Of a stretch of 14,651 bases of DNA, positions 1 to 4,964 are shown in pieces. This stretch comes from an uncultured Collinsella sp. (GTDB taxonomy: Bacteria; Actinomycetota; Coriobacteriia; Coriobacteriales; Coriobacteriaceae). The translations under genes and the position numbers were made by a program. How positions within the stretch are numbered: the first letter of the stretch is position 1; each line of letters starts with the position of its first letter. The notes under the pieces were generated by a model. That model ran no database searches and was not told the DNA's origin. It saw only the letters and a program-made list of their open reading frames with translations. The DNA is taken from contig CABUDS010000041.1 in assembly GCA_902490405.1 (NCBI GenBank), positions 1-14,651 of the forward strand, in the 5' to 3' direction.

Positions 1-27
1 GGACTTGCAGCGACGGACCTCGGGACG

Positions 28-57
28 CTCTTACACCACGTCTGCGCGCGCCACCAG
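28..57 (-). repeat. Conserved element, block B, left copy
   Basis: This 30-nt stretch matches the reverse complement of 14595-14624 at 25 of 30 positions without gaps, including 12 identical bases at one edge (CTCTTACACCAC on the plus strand). It sits outside block A, 36 nt from it. Read on the minus strand, away from the neighbouring gene, it runs CTGGTG, 16 nt, then TGTAAG. That could be a weak outward promoter, but this is inference. The function is unknown. Confidence 0.7.
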
Positions 58-93
58 TTTCAAGTCGAGTTTTGCCGATTTCGACCAAGAAAC

Positions 94-141
94 GCTGCTA
101 CTAAAAAGGTGACAGTACTCATATTTGCCCTTTTTTGGCCA
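94..141 (-). repeat. Conserved element, block A, left copy
   Basis: This 48-nt block is nearly identical, in inverted orientation, to 14469-14516. The inner 33 nt (109-141) match at 32 positions. The outer 15 nt are weaker but begin with a shared GCTG-pyrimidine-TACT. Plus-strand landmarks are GTGACAGTACTC at 109-120 and TTTTTTGGCCA at 131-141. It lies about 60 nt beyond the stop codon of the minus-strand gene that ends at 201. No ORF crosses it with coding character. I read it as a dispersed regulatory or repeat element. Confidence 0.8.
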
Positions 142-146
142 CAAGC

Positions 147-202
147 CCTAAAACAAGCCTCGCCAGGGTCGGGAAACGGGCCAAATGCCGGCCTCGAGGC
201 TT
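147..202 (-). terminator. Possible terminator of the small minus-strand gene
   Basis: On the minus strand the stem AAGCCTCG (202-195) pairs with CGAGGCTT (162-155) and is followed by GTTTTAG. The 32-nt loop can form a second small stem of the form GGCC-N7-GGCC. The structure overlaps the stop codon of the gene ending at 201. The long loop and short T run make it a moderate candidate only. Confidence 0.35.
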
Positions 203-455
203 ATTCCACGGTGCCGTAGACGGCGCCCCAGCCGTGGGCGGCCAAGGCGGAGTTGAGCTGGTCGCAAAGTGACTGGCGGTCGTAGTAGCCGGGCGGCAAA
301 AGGTTCACGATCTCCATGAGGTCGGGCGCCAGGTCCAAGATTTCGGCCTGTACGATCAGATCCAGGCGGTCGATGGCGTGGCGGTCGTAAAACAGTCCGT
401 CGACCAGGCGCTGCAAGTCGCCGAATTCCTCGGCCTGAAACGATCCGTACTCCAT
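201..455 (-). CDS. Conserved-looking small protein, 84 aa, unknown function
   Basis: I do not recognise a family. The start at 455 is chosen because the minus-strand sequence has AAGGAGG six bases before this ATG; an in-frame ATG ten codons upstream (485) has no such site. The protein is acidic and leucine-rich (L, D and E dominate), probably helical. It has no signal peptide, membrane segment or cysteine pair, and contains a PPGYYDR turn near residue 55. It probably acts in the cytoplasm. It is divergent from the aminotransferase gene, sharing a 150-bp upstream region, and its 3' end abuts the left copy of the conserved two-block element. The clear ribosome-binding site and codon use support it being real; nothing supports a specific role. 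Confidence 0.7.
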   Translation of the reverse strand: MEYGSFQAEEFGDLQRLVDGLFYDRHAIDRLDLIVQAEILDLAPDLMEIVNLLPPGYYDRQSLCDQLNSALAAHGWGAVYGTVE

Positions 456-557
456 AGTGCCTCCTTGGGCGCCCCACGCCGGCATGCGCGGCGATTCGTA
501 ATTGATTGCGATGAACTTAATCTATCACGGCTTCATAACGTTGCGACGATGGCGGTC

Positions 558-563
558 TATACT
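558..563 (+). promoter_or_regulatory. Candidate -10 box for the aminotransferase gene
   Basis: TATACT lies 42 bp before the ATG at 606, in the region divergent from the small minus-strand gene. No good -35 box sits at 16-18 bp; TTGCGA at 541 is too close (11 bp). The same TATACTT string recurs before the tat genes at 2364, which strengthens it slightly. Confidence 0.4.
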
Positions 564-605
564 TAGACGAACTGCAACGTACCGCTTCGCGAAAGGTCGC
601 ACCCC

Positions 606-1910
606 ATGCAGACGATCTACCAGAAGATGGAAACCACCGAACTCGATGCCGCCATCGAGGCGCTCAAAGCCGAGGTCGCCGAGGTCAAGGCCAAGGGCCT
701 GGCGCTCGATATGGCCCGCGGCAAGCCGTCGCCCTCCCAGGTGGACATCTCTCGACCCATGCTCGATATCCTCAATGCCGATGCCGATCTGCACGACGGC
801 AACGTCGACTGCTCCAACTACGGCTGCTTTGAGGGCATTCCCTCGGCACGCAAGCTGGCGGGGGAGTTCCTGGGCTGCCCCGCCGAGCAGACGCTTGTGC
901 TGGGTTCGTCGAGCCTTTTGATCGAGCATGACATCGCCGGCATGTTCTGGCGTTGTGGCTCGTGCGGCAGCGAGCCCTGGGACGCCTACGAGGCCGCGCA
1001 CGACGGCAAGAAGGTCAAGTTCCTGTGCCCCGTTCCCGGCTACGATCGCCACTTTGGCATCACCGCCGACTTGGGTATCGAGAACGTCCCCGTCGCGATG
1101 ACCGACAACGGCCCCGACATGGACGAGGTCGAGCGCCTCGTTGCCGCCGACGATTCCATCAAGGGTATCTGGTGCGTGCCCAAGTATTCCAACCCCACGG
1201 GCATCACCTTTAGCGAGGACACCGTGCGCCGCCTGGTTGAGATGCCCACGGCCGCGCCCGATTTCCGCATCTTCTGGGACAACGCCTACTGCGTGCACGA
1301 CCTGTACGACGAGACCGACGAGCTCGCAAACATCTTTGACCTCGCTCGCGCGGCGGGCACCGAGGATCGCGTGGTGGCCTTTGCCTCGACGTCCAAGATC
1401 ACCTTCCCGGGCGCCGGCATCGGCTTTATCGGTGCGAGCCCCGCGGTTATCGCCGAGTTCTCCAAGCGCCTGAAGGCCGGTCTTATTAGCGCCGATAAGC
1501 TCAACCAGCTGCGTCACGTGCGCTTCCTTCCCACCATCGAGGCGGTCAAGGAGCACATGAAAAAGCATGCCGAGTTCCTGCGCCCGCGCTTTGAGGCCGT
1601 TGAGCGTAAACTCACCGAGGGCTTGGGTAACACGGGTTGCGCCACTTGGACTCATCCCCATGGCGGCTACTTTGTGAGTTTCGATGGCCCCGAGGGCTCG
1701 GCCCAGAAGGTCGCCGCGCTTTGTGCCGACCTGGGCGTCAAGCTCACGCCGGCTGGTGCCACCTGGCCTTATGGCAAGGATCCGCGCGACACCAACATCC
1801 GCATCGCGCCGAGCTATCCCACGGTCGAGGACCTGGAGGCTGCGCTCGATGTGCTGGTGCTGGCTGTCAAGCTCGTCGCTGCCGAGCTTGCGCGTGCCGA
1901 GCGCGCCTAA
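606..1910 (+). CDS. aspT: Aspartate aminotransferase, subgroup Ic (PLP-dependent)
   Basis: This cytoplasmic enzyme should interconvert aspartate plus 2-oxoglutarate and oxaloacetate plus glutamate, using pyridoxal phosphate. At 434 aa it has the fold-type I landmarks: YSNPTG at residues 194-199, DNAY at 225-228 (the Asp and Tyr that contact the cofactor), and STSK with the Schiff-base lysine K264, followed by a glycine-rich GAGIGF. The sequence resembles the subgroup Ic family typified by Corynebacterium glutamicum AspT (Pfam PF12897) more than classical AspC. The ATG at 606 has only a weak site (GAAAGG) before it; the next ATG, at 627, is not better. It appears monocistronic or loosely linked to the STAS gene 66 bp downstream. 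Substrate preference (aspartate versus another amino acid) is inferred from the family. Confidence 0.88.
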   Translation: MQTIYQKMETTELDAAIEALKAEVAEVKAKGLALDMARGKPSPSQVDISRPMLDILNADADLHDGNVDCSNYGCFEGIPSARKLAGEFLGCPAEQTLVLGSSSLLIEHDIAGMFWRCGSCGSEPWDAYEAAHDGKKVKFLCPVPGYDRHFGITADLGIENVPVAMTDNGPDMDEVERLVAADDSIKGIWCVPKYSNPTGITFSEDTVRRLVEMPTAAPDFRIFWDNAYCVHDLYDETDELANIFDLARAAGTEDRVVAFASTSKITFPGAGIGFIGASPAVIAEFSKRLKAGLISADKLNQLRHVRFLPTIEAVKEHMKKHAEFLRPRFEAVERKLTEGLGNTGCATWTHPHGGYFVSFDGPEGSAQKVAALCADLGVKLTPAGATWPYGKDPRDTNIRIAPSYPTVEDLEAALDVLVLAVKLVAAELARAERA

Positions 1911-1939
1911 CGCGTAGGGCCCCGCAAGTCCGCGCCTAG

Positions 1940-1945
1940 TACTAT
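1940..1945 (+). promoter_or_regulatory. Weak candidate -10 box for the STAS gene
   Basis: TACTAT lies 31 bp before the ATG at 1977. There is no recognisable -35 box 17 bp upstream, so this could also be chance. It would give a leader of about 25 nt. Confidence 0.25.
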
Positions 1946-1976
1946 CCGCACTTTCGATACGTAAAGGAGCGTATAC

Positions 1977-2291
1977 ATGGATTTGGGTATTTCCACCAAC
2001 CCCACGCCAGAGCTCTACACCATTAAGGTGACCGGTGAGATCGATATCTCTAACGCCGATAGCCTGCGCAATGCCATCGACCTGGCGCTCGAGCAGCCCA
2101 CTGAGGCCGTTGAGCTCGATTTTGCCCAGGTGAGCTACATCGATTCGACGGGCATTGGCGTGCTTGTGGGCGCCGCACACCACGCAGCTGATCATGGTAA
2201 GCGTTTTAGCTGCGTCAACGTGCAGCCCCCGGTGATGCGCGTGGTTCAGCTGTTGGGCGTCGACCAGGAGATTTCGATCACCGCTGCATAA
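1977..2291 (+). CDS. STAS-domain anti-sigma factor antagonist (RsbV/SpoIIAA type)
   Basis: This 104-aa protein is a single STAS domain, the size usual for SpoIIAA and RsbV. Such proteins bind and sequester an anti-sigma kinase, releasing a sigma factor, and are switched off when that kinase phosphorylates a conserved serine. Here the motif is YIDSTGIGVLV, with S57 aligning to the phosphorylated serine of SpoIIAA and RsbV; EIDIS at 21-25 is also typical. AAAGGAG is well placed before the ATG. No HATPase-type anti-sigma kinase, PP2C phosphatase or sigma factor gene lies in this window, so the partner must be elsewhere. Which sigma factor or other regulator it controls cannot be told from here. 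Confidence 0.88.
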   Translation: MDLGISTNPTPELYTIKVTGEIDISNADSLRNAIDLALEQPTEAVELDFAQVSYIDSTGIGVLVGAAHHAADHGKRFSCVNVQPPVMRVVQLLGVDQEISITAA

Positions 2292-2337
2292 TCTTTGCCC
2301 CCAAAAGGGCGTGCCGTTTGGCATATGTTTGTGATGC

Positions 2338-2369
2338 GCTCGGACGTTTTGGCGTCCGGGCGCTATACT
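2338..2369 (+). promoter_or_regulatory. Promoter region of the tat genes with upstream inverted repeat
   Basis: TATACT at 2364-2369 is a good -10 box, giving a leader of about 70 nt before the GTG at 2445. Just upstream, GCTCGGACG (2338-2346) and CGTCCGGGC (2353-2361) form a 9-bp inverted repeat (one T-G pair) where the -35 region should be. No T run follows, so it is unlikely to be a terminator for the STAS gene. It could be an operator, which is inference. Confidence 0.4.
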
Positions 2370-2412
2370 TGACCGAATGAATAGACGAGTTCCGGCCGAA
2401 TGGCGCGGTGCG

Positions 2413-2432
2413 GGCTCGAATCACATCGAGCC
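2413..2432 (+). promoter_or_regulatory. Leader hairpin next to the tatA ribosome-binding site
   Basis: GGCTCGA and TCGAGCC form a 7-bp perfect stem with a 6-nt loop, ending one base before TTGGAGG, the ribosome-binding site at 2433-2439. The hairpin leaves the site exposed, so it may simply protect the message or stack on the initiation region. Confidence 0.4.
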
Positions 2433-2444
2433 TTGGAGGTATGT

Positions 2445-3017
2445 GTGTTTGGTATTGGAGAAGGTGAGCTCGCGATCATCGTGGTCTTCGGCTTTTTGCT
2501 GTTTGGCCCGGATAAGCTCCCGCAGATGGGCCGCACGATCGGCCGTGCCATCCGTCAGTTCCGCGAGACGCAGGAAAAGATGACGGCCGTTGTTCAGTCC
2601 GAGATTATCGATCCGGTGAGCGAGGCCGCGTCGGCCCCGGTCAAGCCCAAGAAGACTGCTGCGACCGACGACGATTCCGATGTGGACGAGGATGCCGCCG
2701 AGACGGCAGCGCCCGCCAAGAAGGAGACCTTTGCCGAGCGTCGCGCCCGTCTTGCTGCCGAGAAGGCCGCAAGCGAGGGTGCTGCTGAGGGCGAAGGCGC
2801 TGTTGATGAGGCCGAGGGTACAGAGCCTGCTGCTGCCGTCGAGCCCGAGCCTGCTGCAGAGCCCGAGCCCGAGCCGGCAGAGCCCACGACGGCTGACCTC
2901 TACGCCCGTCGTCCCCGCAAGCGCAAGGCCGTCGTCGACCAGCTCGCTCGCGAGCTCGAGGTCGAGGACGATGCCGAGGCTGCTGCCGCCGACGCCCCGA
3001 AGGGAGGCGATGAGTAA
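2445..3017 (+). CDS. tatA: Sec-independent translocase TatA/TatB family subunit
   Basis: This membrane subunit of the twin-arginine pathway exports folded proteins. The GTG at 2445 is preferred over the ATG at 2400 because TTGGAGG sits five bases before it and the protein then begins MFGIGEGELA, as the family does. At 190 aa it has a short N-terminal membrane helix (about residues 8-20), the FGP hinge (20-22) and an amphipathic helix rich in K, R and Q (24-46). A long tail rich in Ala, Glu and Pro follows from about 60 onward. An acidic residue near position 8 and the long tail resemble TatB; only one TatA/B gene is present beside tatC. Whether it works as TatA, TatB or both cannot be decided from sequence alone. 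It is translationally coupled to tatC by an overlapping stop and start (TAATG). Confidence 0.85.
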   Translation: MFGIGEGELAIIVVFGFLLFGPDKLPQMGRTIGRAIRQFRETQEKMTAVVQSEIIDPVSEAASAPVKPKKTAATDDDSDVDEDAAETAAPAKKETFAERRARLAAEKAASEGAAEGEGAVDEAEGTEPAAAVEPEPAAEPEPEPAEPTTADLYARRPRKRKAVVDQLARELEVEDDAEAAAADAPKGGDE

Positions 3018-3808
3018 TGCCGATCGGACCTGCGCGCATGCCGCTCTTCGATCACCTGGGAGAGCTCCGTCGCCGCCTGACCATCGTGGTCGTTTCGGTG
3101 TTTGCCGCCGCCATCGTGCTGTATTTCGCCACGCCCGTGGTGCTCGACATCCTGGAAGACCCCATCCGCTCCTTTGTGCCGGACGGTAAGTTCTACATCA
3201 CCACCACGCTCGGCGGCTTTGGACTGCGCTTCTCGCTGGCCATCAAGATGGCCGTGGTCATGTGCACGCCCATGATCATCTGGCAGATTCTGGCATTTTT
3301 CCTGCCGGCACTGCGTCCCAACGAGCGCAAATGGGTCGTGCCCACGGTGCTCGCCTCGACGGTGCTGTTCTTCCTGGGTGCCATCTTCTGCTACTTCATC
3401 ATTATCCCGGCAGGCTTTGAGTGGCTCATCGGCGAGACCTCGGCCGTCGCCACGGCGCTGCCCGATCTGGAGAACTACGTCAACATGGAGCTGCTCTTTA
3501 TGATCGGCTTTGGTGTGGCGTTTGAGCTGCCGCTCATCATCTTCTACCTGTCCGTCTTCCACATCGTGTCCTACGCTGCTTTCCGCAGTGCCTGGCGTTA
3601 TGTATACGTTGGCCTGCTTGTGGGCTCGGCTGTGATTACGCCCGACGGCTCGCCCGTTACGCTGGGCCTCATGTATGGCGCCCTGCTCTCGCTCTACGAG
3701 ATTTCGCTCGCCATCGCCCGCGTGGTCATTACCGCGCGCGAGGGCAAGGAGGGCTTGTTTGTGAGCCGTCTGGACCTGTTCTCGGACGATGAGGACGACG
3801 AGGAGTAA
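3017..3808 (+). CDS. tatC: Sec-independent protein translocase TatC
   Basis: TatC is the integral membrane receptor that binds the twin-arginine signal peptide. At 263 aa it has the usual six hydrophobic segments. Family landmarks visible are the N-terminal LFDHLGELRRR (residues 10-20), LRPNERK with E103 in the first periplasmic region, FELP with E170, and ITPDGSP at 207-213 before the last two helices. The C-terminus is unusually acidic (SDDEDDEE). The ATG at 3017 overlaps the tatA stop codon and is served by GGGAGG inside the end of tatA. Another ATG, at residue 8, would also give a normal TatC N-terminus. The hydrogenase maturation gene hypA begins six bases after the stop codon, so the three genes are probably one operon. 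Confidence 0.95.
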   Translation: MPIGPARMPLFDHLGELRRRLTIVVVSVFAAAIVLYFATPVVLDILEDPIRSFVPDGKFYITTTLGGFGLRFSLAIKMAVVMCTPMIIWQILAFFLPALRPNERKWVVPTVLASTVLFFLGAIFCYFIIIPAGFEWLIGETSAVATALPDLENYVNMELLFMIGFGVAFELPLIIFYLSVFHIVSYAAFRSAWRYVYVGLLVGSAVITPDGSPVTLGLMYGALLSLYEISLAIARVVITAREGKEGLFVSRLDLFSDDEDDEE

Positions 3809-3814
3809 ATCGGT

Positions 3815-4171
3815 ATGCACGAGGTTGGCATTGTCAACGGCATACTCGATACAGTGATTCGCGCGGCGCGTGGGGCGGGGGCCTCGCGCGCCGTTTTGGT
3901 AACGCTGCGTATCGGGGATATGACCGAAGTTGTGCGCGAGGCGCTTGACTTTGCATGGGAGACGTTTCGCGACGAGGACCCGCTCACGCGCGGCTGCGAG
4001 CTTGCCGTGGAGGAAGTCCATCCACAAAGCGAGTGCCTGGACTGCGGCGAGGTCTTCGACCACGACCGCTTTCATTGTCGCTGTCCTCAGTGTGGCGGCG
4101 CCAACGTGCGCCTGCTGCACGGCCGCGAGCTCGATATCGCGAGTATCGAAATCGAAACCCCCGACGATTAG
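3815..4171 (+). CDS. hypA: Hydrogenase maturation nickel metallochaperone HypA
   Basis: HypA delivers nickel, with HypB, to the large subunit of [NiFe] hydrogenases and in some bacteria to urease. The 118-aa length is normal. The N-terminal Met-His2-Glu3 is the nickel site of the family, and the zinc site is formed by C74/C77 (ECLDC) and C90/C93 (CPQCGG). The start is fixed by the need for MHE and lies six bases after tatC, with GAGGAG at the tatC end. The context with Tat, which exports many hydrogenases, and hypB fits a hydrogenase role. No hydrogenase structural gene or hypC, D, E or F is in the window. Confidence 0.95.
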   Translation: MHEVGIVNGILDTVIRAARGAGASRAVLVTLRIGDMTEVVREALDFAWETFRDEDPLTRGCELAVEEVHPQSECLDCGEVFDHDRFHCRCPQCGGANVRLLHGRELDIASIEIETPDD

Positions 4172-4195
4172 CCCGCTAGCCATCTGGTGATGGGG

Positions 4196-4201
4196 TATAA
4201 A
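4196..4201 (+). promoter_or_regulatory. Possible -10 box before hypB
   Basis: TATAAA in the 55-bp gap between hypA and hypB could be a -10 box giving a leader of under 20 nt. No clear -35 box is 17 bp upstream, so hypB may equally be read from the tat-hypA promoter. Confidence 0.3.
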
Positions 4202-4226
4202 GGGGCCAAAGTAAGGAGTGCCGAGT

Positions 4227-4910
4227 ATGGCTGAGAAAACGATTGATATCGCGTCGCCGATCCTGTCGCGCAACGAGCGCCTGGCAGATCAGCTGCGTCA
4301 GCGATTTAATGAGGCAGGCACCTATGTGATCAATGTGCTGTCGAGCCCCGGTTCGGGCAAGACCACCACGATTCTGGGCACCAACGAGCGCCTGCGTGAC
4401 AAAGCCGGCCTGCGCTGTGCCGTCATCGAGGGCGATATCGCCTCGGATGTCGACGCCATTACCATGAAGGAAGCCGGCATGCCCGCCATCCAGATCAACA
4501 CGGGTGGCCTGTGCCACCTCGAGGGCAACATGATCATGGAGGCTGTCGACGCCTTCGACCAGGCCGTCGGTCTGGAAAACATCGACGTCATCTTTATCGA
4601 AAATGTGGGCAACCTGGTCTGCCCGGTCGACTTTGACCTGGGCGAGAACCTGTCCATTATGATCCTCTCGGTGCCCGAGGGCGACGACAAGCCTATCAAG
4701 TATCCGGGTATCTTCCAGCACGCCGGCGCGCAGTTGCTCAACAAGGTCGACGTGGCTCCGGCTTTCGATTTTGACATGGATAGGTATACTAAGACACTCG
4801 ATGACCTCAATCCGCAGGCGCCGCGGTTTGCCGTGAGCGCGCGCAAGGGCGAGGGCATGGATGCCTGGTGCGATTGGCTCATCGGGCAGATTGAGCAAGC
4901 AAGGGCGTAA
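4227..4910 (+). CDS. hypB: Hydrogenase maturation GTPase HypB
   Basis: HypB is a nickel-binding SIMIBI-class GTPase that drives nickel insertion into [NiFe] hydrogenase. From the ATG at 4227 it is 227 aa. AAGGAG ends eight bases before this ATG; the in-frame GTG at 4218 overlaps that site, so it is rejected. Visible motifs are the P-loop SSPGSGKT (39-46), EGDIASD with D70, the metal-binding GGLCHLEG with C96 and H97, ENVGNLVCP with C132, and the guanine-specificity NKVD (172-175). It lacks the N-terminal CxxCGC nickel site and the histidine-rich stretch found in some HypB proteins, so only the G-domain metal site remains. Its close spacing behind hypA suggests joint expression. Confidence 0.95.
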   Translation: MAEKTIDIASPILSRNERLADQLRQRFNEAGTYVINVLSSPGSGKTTTILGTNERLRDKAGLRCAVIEGDIASDVDAITMKEAGMPAIQINTGGLCHLEGNMIMEAVDAFDQAVGLENIDVIFIENVGNLVCPVDFDLGENLSIMILSVPEGDDKPIKYPGIFQHAGAQLLNKVDVAPAFDFDMDRYTKTLDDLNPQAPRFAVSARKGEGMDAWCDWLIGQIEQARA

Positions 4911-4964
4911 GTCGGCCGCCATACGGGCGGGCGTAGCCGCAGAGATACGAGATAGGAGCCTCTT

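Noticed and set aside
525..2324. 599-codon open frame antisense to the aminotransferase and STAS genes
   Set aside because: Shadow of two well-supported plus-strand genes; it spans their intergenic region and shows no domain.
2296..2330. Two small hairpins after the STAS gene (GCCC-N6-GGGC and TGCC-N4-GGCA) as terminators
   Set aside because: Stems of four pairs with only TATGTTT after them are too weak to call.
2377..2583. Possible upstream ORF in the tat leader starting at the ATG at 2377
   Set aside because: It begins where transcription probably starts, has no ribosome-binding site, and runs out of frame into tatA.
2900..4273. 457-codon open frame antisense to tatC and hypA
   Set aside because: Shadow frame; TatC and HypA motifs on the plus strand are decisive.
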